NCBI GenBank assembly: GCA_958299035.1
Contig: CATQJL010000112.1
Span: forward strand, 70,091,117-70,155,116
Length of the DNA: 64,000 bases
Direction: 5' to 3'
From: Cylicocyclus nassatus
Lineage: Eukaryota; Nematoda; Chromadorea; Rhabditida; Strongylidae
Below the pieces are notes generated by a model that saw nothing but the letters and a program-made list of their open reading frames with translations, did no database searches and was not told the DNA's origin. The position numbers were made by a program, and so were the translations under genes. Shown one piece after another: positions 23,227 through 34,980 of the stretch (position 1 is its first letter; each line of letters begins with the position of its first letter).

Positions 23227-25226
23227 CCTGCCGCAGGACATTTTTCCGAACAATCCCTTGTTTTCAAGGCTAATGTAAAAAAATCCAAAAAGTTTTCAAA
23301 AAATCCTTGAAATCCATTTTAACCGCGCCTACTTCGCGAAAATTATGCTTGTGCACCCAAAAGCAGAAAAGCAAAGGAGGCTGCTCTCAAATGAAGGATA
23401 GAGCCACGGGCTTCACAGCAGGACCTTTTTGCTAGATTATTCAATAGAAAGCTTCAGCATAGTATCGCTATAAGGGTGCCTTTATACCGCGCCGGCAGCC
23501 GCCGTTGGCAGCCCGTAGCCGCAGCTGGCCGCTTTTGTCACATAAAAGCGCTTCCTCCCTGTTGTCACAATTCGATCTCGTATATCATACTTTAAAAATT
23601 AGCTTTAAAAATTTACATGTTTGGGTTTTTCAGTTACTGGAAGCTTTTTAAAACATGACACAGTTCCTGAAAATCAGCCTGAGTTGGTCTCGAAGGGAGG
23701 AAAGCTGCAGGAGCTTTGTGCGGCAGTGCGCTTCTGTTGATAATTTCTCTTTCAATGCTAAATAACACAATAGCTCGCTTGAAGTCCATTTTTAACCGCT
23801 TTTACTTCGCGGAAATCACAACCCTGCCTCGGGAGCTTGGTTTCGAAGAAAGAAAGGTCCCAAGAGCTTCAAGCGGCAAACATTTCTCCTAAGTTCTCAG
23901 TTTCAATGCTAAATTATACAAATCTCGCTTGAAATCACTTTTGACCGCTTTTATTAGGTCTTCAAGAAAGTTCCCGGGCACTTGCAAAAAATTATCCAAA
24001 TTGCTGTAACTTCAAGCAGGTTGATTTTTTTAAAGCTACAAACTTCTTCGCAAAGACAATTTTGTTTACAACATATATTTACCTTGCTGGCTTTTCACAG
24101 TTTCGCTGCGGTCCACCAGCATGCGCAGAAGGGAAAGAGATCGACGCGAAAAGTAACCTATTTGCGCAGATTATCTCAGGCATGATGAGAGCTGGACAGC
24201 TCACATGCTGTGATTATATGGAAGTCTACTGGGGCCATCTAGGAGACTATTTACGCCTTTGAGCGAATATCTGCAAAATGTTTTTCCAGAAAGGTTAAGA
24301 AATCGTACATTTTTGCCCCAAAAATGCACGATTTTTCGATCAAGCGACTTTGAAGTCTTCTTGTTCTGCGCAGGAGGAACCAAACTTATTGCGAAGATTG
24401 TTGGGCTAATCCTTATACATCTTTTGGGCCCAATGGCGATCTCGCAGAAGCGATGTCAGCTGCGAAAATAGTTGCAGTCAGAGGCAAGTTTGACAGCGTG
24501 TAATTTCTGGACGCAATCGCAAAACGAGTGCAGCTGTGGGTCAGAAGCTAACAGTCTCCTCGATTGGATCACACACACAATTTGGACGAAAACCTATAAG
24601 CTTCACAAAAAAATGGCCGCAGGAAGAAAAATTGTGAAATAGTCATGGTGTAGCTTTCCTTTTTTGATGTGCAGATTATACTTGTTTTAGTACCGATGAG
24701 AATTAGAAGCGGCTTCGAAAAGATTAGGCTTCCTTCTACCGAACAGTATAAAAACTTGTGTCAAATACCGACGGAGCGGCATAAAATGCATCAGAGAACA
24801 AAATCTTCAAAAGTGCCCGGACTCTTCCTTTACAACCTAATATTTCGCAGAAAATACCTCTGCCTCCTATAACAAAGAAGCAAAGCGAGAGCTTGGTCTC
24901 GAGGAAAGGAAGGCCTAAAAGCTTTATGCGGCAGTGCATTTCTGCTAAGAATTTCTCAATTTCAATGCTAAACTGTACGAAAACTCGCTTGAAATCCATT
25001 TTTGGTCGCTTTTACTTCGCAGAAATCACACATCTGCCTCCTATAATAAAAAAGCAAAGCAAACTTGGTCCTGAGGGAAGGAAGGTCCCGAGGGCTTATG
25101 CGGCAAGATGAATGCTAACTTACCAAAAGTAATGCTTGAAACCCACTTTGGCTGCTTTTACTTCGCAAAAATTATACTTCTGCCTCCTTTAGCAAAAAAA
25201 GAAAGGGGGCTAGGTCTCGTGGGGTA

Positions 25227-25360
25227 GAGGACTATATGTCGCCGAAAAAGGGCAGTCCCCGCGGTCATTTGCGACATACGCACCCTTGAACATGCGCGGA
25301 CATGCGTTCCTGCAGGGAATCCGCGCGGAACTCTTCCAAATTCGACGACATATAGTGCTC
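25227..25360. mobile_element. 134-bp MITE with TA duplication
   Basis: Inverted termini GAGGACTATATGTCG and CGACATATAGTGCTC, flanked by TA (25,225-25,226 and 25,361-25,362). It interrupts one unit of the surrounding repeat field between GGTCTCGTGG and TCTATGCGGCAGG. Confidence 0.82.
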
Positions 25361-25384
25361 TACTCGGTCTTGTGGTCTCGGTCT

Positions 25385-25833
25385 ATGCGGCAGGACATGT
25401 TAAGATTGTCCAGAAGAAAGCTTTGAGCGAACTTTGATCTCGCTTCAAGAAATGACTTCGCGAGATATTATAAGGAGAGTATAGGACTGTACATGATCGC
25501 GAAGCTCGATGTGTTTGCGGCCGTTGCACATTCCTGAAAGTCAGCCTGAATTTCGGGTTGAATCTCGCTGTTCTACATAGATGACAGCTTAGGCGATTTC
25601 CATTTTTAGGAGCTGGGGTTGGGTCTTTGCAAGAAGAACAGCGTATATGATTTGATAGTTAGTCGCTGTGAAAAGTTTCCTTGAGAGCCTGATCTTGCTT
25701 CTATTGCTACTTGCTTTGCGAAAAAGATCGTTGAAAAATGGGAATTCATTCTCTTGCTATTCTTAGTTGCATGCAGACAATTATCAATGTATCTGCCCCA
25801 GCCCACTTACTAGCGACCCGTAGGGTCGCTAGT
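25385..25833 (+). repeat. ~0.5-kb duplicated block, copy 3
   Basis: Homologous to 21,473-22,032, lacking the internal duplication. It ends in a perfect palindrome, ACTAGCGACCC-GTA-GGGTCGCTAGT (25,809-25,833). Confidence 0.85.
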
Positions 25834-26613
25834 CAAATAAAGTTTGTCAACTCCAAATCATCAACCAAAACTAAATTCATGATCTGCATTTGAAAATAGC
25901 AAAGATTTGCGTTTCAATATAGCTACTCAGAAGCTATCTTTTGATTAATCTCGCAGAACCGTACCTAAAAGACGGCATTTCTAATGCGATTTTGAGTTTG
26001 GTCACAAGAATTACTAAAATGGCGCTAGATAACAAAATTATTTTGTGAGAAGTTTCCTACTAACAATAGTTCATGCATTCAACTACTTAGAGATTGTAAA
26101 CATCAGTGCTGAGAGACAAAGAAGAGCTGAAGTAGGGAATTTGCAAAATCATCTCTTGAGTTTCGTAGTTTTTCCGAGTTAAAAACCCCTTGGGTTGTAG
26201 TGTAGTAAGGTTTTCTATTAGATTGTCCGGAAATTAATGTCCGTTTTGAAATTCAACCACAATAAACCATACACTTTTCATTCTTGAAAAACTAAAACAC
26301 CATTCGATAGAGCAAAGCAAGCTCTACAGGATGGCGATCTTGCTTTTGCAACAGCTCCGATTTATCTCGAGTTTCAAACCAAAATCTAAAAAGATTCAAC
26401 TGCCCGAAAAATCGAAGAAAATTGTAAATCAATTCATAAGAATCCTACAAAAATTCTAACTTGCCCACGTGAACACTTATCCACTGCCGTATTTTTTCTT
26501 CATGTTTTTTGTCAAAGTGACGCTGTGCCGTCCCCACAAAAGTAGATGTATACTACAAATCTGTAAAAGTACAAACGTGGACTCTCAGTTGCTTACAATC
26601 TTTAGTTCTCGAG

Positions 26614-27300
26614 ATGCGAATCGACAAGATGGACGATAGATGGGTGGACGACAAAGTCGACGCCTCCCACGTTTCGTGATGGGACCTTTGCACCACGAAT
26701 GATGAGGGTCCCATCACTCATCTGTCGCACGTCCTTCTTCCTGGACTTCGTTTCCTGCAGAGCGATGATGTAGTACTTGATGCGCTCTGCAGCGTCGAGA
26801 AGAGCGTGGAGGTCGGCGTTTGTGGAGACTCCTGGCGTTGTAGGTGCAGAGCATGAGGCAGTCTCCATGGCGTGTCGTCCGGGCAGACGTGTCGTTTTAG
26901 TCCGATCCAAAAAGCGCCTTAAGGACCCTGACATCGTTCTTGCTACACCCGGCATCGTAGGCGGAATCCAATGTACAGGGTTTTTTCAATACCTTCTTGC
27001 TGTCTGAGTAATAAAATTTGTTCCCCTACAAGAGCAGACTTATTAGGCCAACTCTTGATTTCCACGGGGCGATCGCTACTTCGGGCTTGGAGCGGGGAGA
27101 ACCGCTTAGCGACCAGAAGAAGCCAGACGGCGGGGGATCTAGCGTGGCCGGTTCTCAGCTAGGCATCCGGCCGAAACCGGAAACGTCGAACTCCTTCACA
27201 GCTTGGGAGACCCTGCCAGAGTATACACTCGGCTGTGCACCGCTCGACACCCTGTCACCCCCACGTCACAAAGAGGCGACCGACCATTGTGGGGTCAGAC
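26614..27300 (-). pseudogene. RTE-clade LINE, 5' end and N-terminal endonuclease fragment
   Basis: Minus-strand translation from 26,955 to 26,614 gives the N-terminal part of an exonuclease-endonuclease-phosphatase domain of RTE type: [37 protein letters not shown] (with the catalytic E of QETK), [18 protein letters not shown] and [12 protein letters not shown]. It stops abruptly after DSH, where intact elements continue EILSPRLAIL. The GC-rich sequence upstream on that strand (26,956-27,300) is contiguous and may be the element's 5' untranslated part (inference). The endonuclease would nick target DNA; without RT this fragment is dead. A complementary 3' part of the family is at 50,081-51,637. 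Confidence 0.85.
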
Positions 27301-27406
27301 CTCCATTACAAGACGTTATTGACAATCAAACAGTAGGCACATTTTTTGGAACCAGTATATCTGTGAGCAAGTTTAGAAATTTCTGGGATTTTTTTGGACG
27401 GAGTTA

Positions 27407-28139
27407 TTAGGTTGAACCGAAGGTTCTGTCGCACCATTTTCAAAAAATCATAACTTCTTTCGCTCACGACGGTTTTGCACCGTTCAAATTTTATCTCAAA
27501 GCGCAAAGCATGTAGTTTCCAAGGGCTCCCTAGAGAGGTTCCGAGATGCTCAGGTGGCAGAGATAAAAATGAAAGAACGAGATCATCCGAAATTCGGAAT
27601 TTTCAAGCAAGAATTCCAGAAATTCAGAAACAGTGCGATAAAGTCCAGAAAAGCCATTATCCTAATTTCTCTTACATTTGATTACTATCTGAGTCAAATT
27701 TGTGCTGATCGAGCCCTTCTTTCTAAAGTTATGATTTTTTGAAAAATAATGCCGAAAAATCAATTTCCTAAGAATTCTTAAGAAATGGATTTTTTGGCAT
27801 TTTTTTTCAAAAATCCATAACTTCTGAAAGAAGACCTCGATCAGCACAAACTTGACTCAGAAAGTAATCAAATGTAAGAGAAATTAGGATAATAGCTTTT
27901 CTGGATTTTATCGCACTGTTTCTGAATTTCTAGAATTCTTGCTTAAAAATTAATTTCGGATGATCTCGTTCTTTCATTTTTATCTCTGCCACCTAAGCAT
28001 GTTGGAACTTCACTAGGGGGCTTTTGGAAACTACATGCTTTACGCTTTCAGACAAAGTTTGAGTCGCGCAAAATCGTCGTGACGGAAAGAAGTTATGATG
28101 TTTTGAAAATGGTGCGACAGAACTTTCGGTTCAACCTAA
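27407..28139. mobile_element. Mariner-type foldback, 733 bp
   Basis: Ends TTAGGTTGAACCGAAGG (left) and its complement (right), flanked by TA (27,405-27,406 and 28,140-28,141). The two halves are inverted copies for about 340 bp each (for example AAAAATGAAAGAACGAGATC against its complement near 27,970). No coding capacity. It belongs to the same style as 31,437-32,145 but differs in sequence. Confidence 0.92.
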
Positions 28140-28689
28140 TACGTTTTGTCTGTATTTGTCGGGCGATTAGATCTTTTTAGTTTTTGGTTTTAAATTTGAG
28201 AGGGAATCTGAACTGTTGCGAAAGCCAGAACACCTTTTGCAGGACTTGCTTTGCCCTATCAAATGAAAAGTTAAAGCCTATCTAGAGATAAAAAATTCAT
28301 GACTTATTGCGAGTGAAATTCAAATCGGACGGAAATTATGGAGCAACCTGATATTATCTGAAAGAGAATAATACACTCCAATATCTATCAAAATTTATTC
28401 AATGAATTCTCTTTTCTAAGTAAGAAGTCTACAGTTGTTCTTTAAGTGTCCCATTCTCTACCTTCATCCTAATATATTTCTGCCGCCTTCCCTCACGATA
28501 TATGTAGCAGCGTAGATTTGGCATACTGCCATAACCCAATATTGGCCATGAACATAGGATGAATTTAGCTTAGAACACTACATTATCTTTCAGGAATAAC
28601 GACTTTGGATGGGATATTTACTGGAAGACAAGAAGGTATAGCGGTCTCCAGCGATATGAAAACTAGATGTATGGATGTCTTAAAGGTGA

Positions 28690-29060
28690 ATTGATGGGAG
28701 TGTGGCACAAACTCGAAAAAAGATATAGCAGTCACAACTTGGAGTTGTGCCACACCCATTTAAATTACCTCCAGGGAAGCTTCTAGTAAAAAGTTCTATG
28801 GTTTGATAGCATAAACCTCGTAGTTTTTAGGAATTAATTTGAGCTTGATTCGTTTTTTTAGTCTGAGTGACAGTTGCTAAAATCACAGCCACTGAAAGCG
28901 AAAAATGCAGCAAAAGAGATTTTGGCTGGGCTCTTAATTCCGTAGTTTGGCAGTTTTTGAAGTGAGATTCCTTATATAAACAAAGACGAATCATTCTCTG
29001 TATTGAGTGCAAAAAAGATAGCTAGCTTTAAATTAAAATTATGACAACTGCACTTAGGTG
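28690..29060 (+). repeat. Dispersed repeat family R, copy 1
   Basis: Starts with the hairpin GTGTGGCACAA...TTGTGCCACAC (about 28,700-28,755), then AATTACCTCCAG. Further on it has CAGTTGCTAAAATCACAGCC, GAGATTTTGGCTGGGCTCTT and a CACTTAGGTGGCCCG end. Related copies: 37,486-37,885, about 43,900-44,290, and inverted at 40,645-40,870 and about 34,085-34,330. Confidence 0.65.
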
Positions 29061-29395
29061 GCCCGAAAATCAAAAAATTTGGAATTCGCTGAGACTTGTT
29101 ACTATGCTGCAGACAATTATTTGTCCAGTATTCGGTACCGTTAGAAAGAGCACTTCAGTGAGAATTGGAATATAGAATTTGTTCGAGTAAAATTTATTTT
29201 GCTTTGAAAGAATTGAGAGTGAGAGACTGAAATTTTCTCATTGTGCGCAAATTTGAGAATGGCAGATCACAACATTTATTCATATTCGCTGAATAGGGAA
29301 AACTTGTCTGCATCCAAATACCAAATTGTTATTTTCTACATCCTTTAGAACGTGAAAACGAAGCTTGGAAAATGACAGAGTTGAGCTCTTAAATT

Positions 29396-29570
29396 TAGCC
29401 GTTTGGCCATAACTGTCCCTAATCGATTATTAAGAATTCTCAATAGTTATTATGTAACTGAGGAAGCTTAAACTGCTTCTTTATCCACAAAAGATCATAG
29501 ATAAAGAACAAGTAGAGAAGTTTATATGAAGATTTTTATGCCAAAACGAAATTTTTTTTAGCCAACCTAA
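29396..29570. repeat. Mariner-type right-end fragment, copy 2
   Basis: Ends TTAGCCAACCTAA before TA (29,571-29,572), matching 10,908-11,072. Confidence 0.5.
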
Positions 29571-29588
29571 TATTTTTGAGAGCATGCT

Positions 29589-29671
29589 GTGCCTCTCAAC
29601 AGACCTCCCCCGGCATTACCGCCGCCTACGGGGAAGACGGCGGTAATGCGGAAGAGAGGTCTGTTGAGCAC
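29589..29671. repeat. GC-rich hairpin, ~34-bp arms
   Basis: CTCTCAACAGACCTC and GCATTACCGCCG on the left pair with CGGCGGTAATGC and GAGGTCTGTTGAG on the right around a short loop (CCTACGGGGAAGA). It could be a small MITE or a structured site; no T-run follows to suggest a transcript end. Confidence 0.75.
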
Positions 29672-31246
29672 TTATTGAAGGAGTTAGGAGGGTGGGGGAA
29701 TCTTGTGCCCCACTTCTTATTTAACCTTAATATTCGAAATTTGATTATTTGAAAAGCTGGAATCGTGAATGTATTCCATAATTGATTTTTCGGAATTTGT
29801 CATTGTTTATTCATCCGATTATCCAAGTCAAAACTTTTGATTTTTGAATATATTCGAGAATTTGGTTATTCACACTGAACAGCTATTCATTCGACATTTT
29901 GTGTTAGAATAGCTTTATGAATCTAGCACTTCCAGCATCAAAAGACGAAATAGCAACGAAGCAATTGACATGCATCGTTTATCATGCTTTTTCCTCCTTG
30001 TCCCCTTTACCTTTCCACTTCCGTATTGCATTTTTGACACACGACATTGCAAATCCCGAGTTTTTCCCGCCGCGAAAACACTGTTCTCGGATCGAGACCC
30101 TACGCCGAATGTGACTGGGAAAATTCTGGTGTTCATTCCAACATCGCGCAATTTGCTCGAGTTCTAAAAATTTTTGTTTCTGGGGTTTTTGCTCAGATAC
30201 TTGATTTGGCTTTATTTTTCTAGCTCATCCCCCTTTTGATGAAAAGAGTTTCGAACTTGAAGCGGGTCTAAAGAATAAGCTTGGCAACTGATAGCGAACG
30301 GGTAAGTGCATTATAGGTTACGAATGACAATCGCTTCCTAACGTTTTTTTTGGAATCCTGAGCTAATTAAGGGCGCAAATAGGCATTTCTCTTAAGTGCT
30401 TTCACGCTTTCAATCAAAAATAGGAAGGTTTGTGTGTGGGCTAGAATGGCCAATTCCCTTGTAATATGTGTACGGGAACGAGTAGAACCGAGTCTGCTCA
30501 ACTCAGTTATACTGATCACATTTCTGACTGCCGTGTCAGCAACCATCGTATGTATAGGTTTCATACTATCTGGATGTTTTCATTGAGCCAATTCGCTCAA
30601 TTTTCTTTTTCACTCGAAGTTTAGTTCACGTTTTCGTAATATTGAAGAATCTGATTCTAGCTGGAAAACCAGGCTCCATCCGCTTTGCCACTAATATTCT
30701 CGTGGTTCGCATGCTCACTCACCTGTGTTAACTCCCAGCTTCGTAGGTGAAACTGCAAAAATCGATGAAATTATCGATCAGCGGGAAAACTAGTTTACGA
30801 CACTCGCTCCGCCTACAAAGTGTGTATGTGCCAAATTTGGTCCAGATCGGGTCAAAAAGTATAACAGTTTCCATCGAAGCATGGGTAAACACACAGACAG
30901 ATAGGCATACAGGCAAACAGACATTCTGCTTTATCTATGCAGATGCCCTCTTTATCCGCTTCGTCCGCTTTGAAACGAAACAAGTTCTACTTATTTTTTC
31001 TCTCTCAAAAAATCGTCTGTTTAAGTACTCAAACGCCAGATTTTGTCATTCAAACTCTTCACAAGGCTTTATTTTAAACGTGGACCTCAGATATAAGACA
31101 GCCGAGAAGCTCTGTTTTCTATGTTTCGAAGAAAATGTTTCTTGAAAAGCAATTACTTGCGGTGAATTTGGAGCAGCGACTTGAAGGCCACGTTGTATCT
31201 TAGTTTCGCAATTACCTTCAGAATGATGACAAATGACAAATCAAGT
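29672..31246. other. Unrecognised sequence with a LINE 3'-tail-like stretch
   Basis: At 30,815-30,960 the words GTGCCAAATTTGGTCCAGATCG, GAAGCATGGGTAAACA and CACAGACAGATAGGC, then ACATTCTGCTTTAT, resemble the 3' untranslated end common to invertebrate non-LTR retrotransposons. No adjacent RT sequence is seen. Elsewhere there are only short open frames. Confidence 0.4.
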
Positions 31247-31255
31247 CATATAGAA

Positions 31256-33084
31256 GGGAGGGGTGCAAGTGGTACCCAGGCAGCCGACTGCTGCCGCAGT
31301 CAGCCGCTAGAGCTGGCGTCAGCGCAGCGGCATATGGTACAGTAATTACGCTAGCCGTCTGATACCTCTAAGCCAAGAGATTTCTCGCACCTCGTCGCGC
31401 TGAGGTGCGATATCAGCCTGGAATAGCGCGATACTATTAGGTTGTCCCGAAAGTTCGTTCGCACCATTTTCAAAAATTCATAGCTTTTTAAATCCTCGAC
31501 AAATTTGTACAATCAAAATTTTGCTTAGGAGTGGAACTCATGCTCTTTGCATCTGTACCTGAACTGTTCGTTAATGTATGCAAATGAAGGAGATAGAAGC
31601 TGAAAACCAAAATTACTCAAAATTTGAATTTTTCGCGTAGGGTCATAAAAAATTGGAAACTTGCAAAAATCGGAGCAGTCAGTATTGTAGGTTCTTTCAC
31701 CAGCTCTTTCCAACAGTGCAAAGTTTGTGGTGATTGAGCGTTTCTATGAAAAGTTATGATTTTCGAGCAAGCATTACAAAAGGGCGAATTTGATTTTTAT
31801 TTTGGCATTTTTCAGGGAAATCGTAAATTTTCATAAAGACGCTCAATCAGCGCAAACTTTGCACTGTTAGAAAGAGCTTGTAAAAGAAACTACAATACTG
31901 ACTGCTCCTATTTTTGTTGCAAGTTTTCGATTTTTTATGACCCTACACGAAAAATCAAATTTTGAGTGATTTTGGTTTTCAGCTTCTATCTCCTTCATTT
32001 GCACACACTAACGAACAGTTCAGCTACAGATGCAAAGAGCATGAGTTCCACTCCTAAGCAAAATTTTGATTGTACAAATTTGTTGAGGATTTAAAAAGCT
32101 ATGAATTTTTGAAGATGGTGCGAACGAACTTTCGGGACAACCTAATATCAATACCGTTATCTTATCTATATTACTTTAATCAGCAAAAAATCTTAGTTTA
32201 TTGATAAAATGAGAATGAACAAATCAACATAGAGTAAAGTTTTTCTAGAGGAAAATGGTCCAAAAATTCAATCTCATAAAATGACCAAAAGGTGAAATAA
32301 TTAATTTAAAATTTGTTTAGTTATAATAATTTTGTTTTTTGAAATTTAAAACAGGAGGAGAACGGACCGTTTGAAGTGAGAAGAAAGATTTGTTCAAATG
32401 AGGATTTAAAGACTTAATGGTGATAAAAAAGCTGATAAGCCAAAGTAGGTCAAATGAATGAGTCAAAGTAGGTCAAAAATTGGTCACTGGTAAAAGGAAA
32501 TATGCCACCCATGCTGATACAAAAGATGATGCTGATATGCTTCCTACGTGCCTTGCAAGAAATTTTTCGAGTATCTGGAGGAAACATGGTTTCAAGGAGT
32601 GTATAAGGACTGTGGTGTAAATTTGACATCGAGGAGCTGCGAACTACAAATGCAGCTGAGGTATTTCACGAGTAAAAAATTTTGTATTCCCCATTTTCGA
32701 TTTTTTTGAAGCTTTAAATGGGATTTTCAGGAAGCTGAGGGGATTACTGGTACGCAGGATTTATCCCCAATTCGGGGAATTATCTGCCGATTTTTGGAGA
32801 TTTGTCGCTTGTATATAGTTTTGTAAATGTTTGTATGGCTCTCGATGAACTAGGAATTTTTTGCTGTTCAAAATGATGTAGATATATAGATATATAATAT
32901 CGACAATTCAAGCTATTTCTGAGGCTGATATCGCACCTCAGCGCACGAGGTGCGAGGAGACCTCTTGGCGGAGAGTTTCAGACGGCTAGCGTGATTATCC
33001 TACCAAATGCGACTGCGCTGATGCCAGCCCTGGCGGCTGGCTGCGTTAGCAGTCGGCTGCCCGGGTACCACTTGCTACGTACCC
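31256..33084. mobile_element. Mutator-like (MULE) non-autonomous element, 9-bp TSD
   Basis: Long terminal inverted repeats of about 165 bp (left from GGGTGCAAGTGGTACCC, right from its complement), including shared GCAGCCGACTGCT, CTAGCCGTCTGA and GCTGAGGTGCGATATCAGCC. CATATAGAA flanks both sides (31,247-31,255 and 33,085-33,093), a 9-bp duplication. Long TIRs with a 9-bp TSD are the signature of Mutator-like elements. The interior (32,150-32,900) has no transposase, and a mariner-type foldback is nested at 31,437. Confidence 0.85.
31437..32145. mobile_element. Mariner-type foldback nested in the MULE-like element, 709 bp
   Basis: Ends TTAGGTTGTCCCGAAAGTTC (left) and its complement (right), flanked by TA (31,435-31,436 and 32,146-32,147). 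Arms of about 330 bp match closely (for example AGGAGTGGAACTCATGCTCT against its complement at about 32,035). No coding content. The end of the window (63,940-64,000) resembles the inner part of an arm. Confidence 0.93.
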
Positions 33085-33093
33085 CATATAGAA

Positions 33094-34404
33094 TGGTCGC
33101 GTTTTGAATTAAATAGGAGAAAGTGGAGAGGAATATGTTGAGTGCAGAATTGCATCTCAAAGGCATAGCCATTCAAACTAAAAATTGTGAGATTCTAATG
33201 TCGCGTGATAGCGGGCTCTCTGACTAGATAAATGCCCAATTGCCGTTGCAAAAGACGATTTGCGGAGAGAAAAGACCCTTTGAAGGGTAGAATCTGCTAA
33301 GGTGGTTTCGCCACCAGTGGGTGTTCTGAAAATAATTAGATCATAACTTATAATAACAGGTTAAGGGTTAAGATAATAACCCCAAAATCGGGTTCTGATG
33401 TATCTATGAGTCTAACGAATATGCGGTTATCATTCCATCTTAGTCGTCTCCACGTTCTGAAGCGATTTTCTCGCTCCCCGAACATCTCGAGAATTTTATA
33501 GGAAAGCTTGCTTGCATCCGAAACATGAGAATGGAGCAGGTCCGAGCGCATAGCATGCTGCCCCTGCCTAGAAAATTGCCCCTAAACCCATGCGCGCAAG
33601 TCATTTTTACACGCGCTCTGACGAGCTTGCGATATCCCTTGCACGTCAGAGGCGGCATGCCGCACTGCTACGAACGCGAGGGTACCACAACGTATCTACG
33701 TTTTTAACCATGGCGGGAAACGTTCCACTCGTCCAAATTCGAAATCAGGAGTCTTGGAAAATGCTGGTTTTCGCAATTTCAACGCTCTCAAAAGTGGGTT
33801 TCCGGCAGGGCGTCGAATTACCCCAGGTAAGCGAAAAAACCTCAGGTCGAGGATGCCGAGCCACTGCCTTTAAAGTCACAAATCAGCTGACCTGAAAGTA
33901 GATGGTATAAAAGGATCCACCCATGTCCTCCTCTTGTCTCAGATCGCGTATACTTGTAAATTTTCCTGAAAAAAATTTTTTTGTAAAAAAAAGCCCTAAA
34001 AACCATAATAGCATCATTTTTGTTGATAGCCTGTCAAATAACCCTTGTGAGCCAAGTTTTAGCAAATTCTGAGCTTTCTAGATATTGAGCTACCCAAGTG
34101 AGATGATCTCCAAAATGATACTTTGTTTTAATGGTGAGTTGACTATCGCTTGAGCTTGTTGAGCGTAGACCAATATATTAACCACGCTTTATTCACGGCC
34201 AAAGTTTCGTCGGAACCGTCTTCGTCAAAGCCCAAAAAGTCAAGAACATAAGTAAAACATTCTCTTAGACGAACAATCTAGTTCCAAACGAAAGTGAAAT
34301 TGGTGAGAGTACAAAAAGCAAAGAGAGATCCGAATAACCAAAGCTCACCTTTAACGTGTGATGATGTGCCAGACCACCATATATTCAGATTATACCTCCT
34401 CCCC
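33094..34404. other. No recognised gene; inverted fragment of repeat R
   Basis: Near 34,085-34,330 the sequence in complement (CTCACTTGGGTAGCTCAATAT end) looks like the 3' end of repeat R. Open frames around 33,350-33,900 overlap on both strands and show no domain. Confidence 0.4.
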
Positions 34405-34980
34405 TGATTAGAGGGGCAGGCGTTATGGAGCAAAGCTACTCCGCATTTCCACGCGGTATATCCTAAGGGGCATTTGCGTTGCGTCGCCTTTAATTGCACC
34501 GCAGAAGTAACGCTGCTCGTAGAGTGAACCATATTCCCCTTCAAAGAGTATATTGCAATGGAGAAAACAAAACTTGATGAATTAGATGACTTTTAGGAAT
34601 GAACACTGGGATGAATCAAAGAATAAATTGTTAAAAGGTGTTCAAGAGAAGTGGGACAGGAGAATTAGTAAAAAAAAAAGACAGAATCCCGTCAATGACT
34701 TTTTACGAAAAATCAGTTTCTCTTCTTTAAATTTCCCTTGAGTAGCAGACAAGTTCTTCCTTATATATTTTTTCAAAATCATCCTCAAAACCCGTTTATC
34801 TTCCACATTTTGAACTCTTTATCTATAGAGATTATGAAAATTGGCTCAACCCGCTGAGCAGCGCTAGCTCTCCTGCGACTCCAATTAGGAGCGACGCAAC
34901 GCAAAGGGCCTTCAGGATATACCACAGGCGAATGCGGCGTAGTTTTGCTCCATAACGCCACGCCGCCCCCTCATTATAGT
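34405..34980. mobile_element. Foldback element, ~170-bp arms
   Basis: CGTTATGGAGCAAAGCTAC, GGTATATCCT and TTTGCGTTGCGTCGC on the left are matched in inverted order on the right (GCGACGCAACGCAAA, AGGATATACC, GCTCCATAACG). The spacer of about 280 bp has no coding signal. Target duplication not determined. Confidence 0.8.

Larger units (their letters stand above)
20820..25835. repeat. Field of diverged ~150-190 bp repeats
   Basis: A degenerate unit recurs about a dozen times: ATGCGGCAG-ACATTTTTGCTA, then TTTCAATGCTAAAT, CGCTTGAAATCCA-TTTT, GCCGCTTTTACTTCGCG, then GGTCTCGAAGAAAGGAAGG. The -TGCGGCA- anchors fall near 20,904, 21,225, 21,381, 21,472, 23,717, 23,870, 24,926, 25,096 and 25,385. Spacing is irregular because of larger duplications and transposon insertions. 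It is an old tandem array in decay, without coding signal. Confidence 0.72.
26218..28351. mobile_element. Mariner-type element with long inverted ends, carrying two inserts
   Basis: The left end TTAGATTGTCCGGAAATTAA follows TA (26,216-26,217). The right end, read in complement, is TCAGGTTGCTCCATAATTTC and is followed by TA (28,352-28,353). About 190 bp align in inverted orientation, including GATAGGGCAAAGCAAG/GATAGAGCAAAGCAAG. Inside are an RTE LINE fragment and a foldback at 27,407-28,139 that abuts the right arm. The left arm is shared with 3,836. Confidence 0.75.

Noticed and set aside
27018..27410. 130-codon plus-strand frame with glycine/proline-rich sequence
   Set aside because: It lies antisense to the upstream part of an RTE fragment and ends in mariner-type TIR sequence. 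It is GC-rich, so stop-poor. No domain.
30815..30960. Separate LINE call from the tail-like CACAGACAGATAGGC stretch
   Set aside because: Only a 3'-end-like motif is present with no adjacent RT sequence, so it is mentioned in the regional entry and not called as an element.
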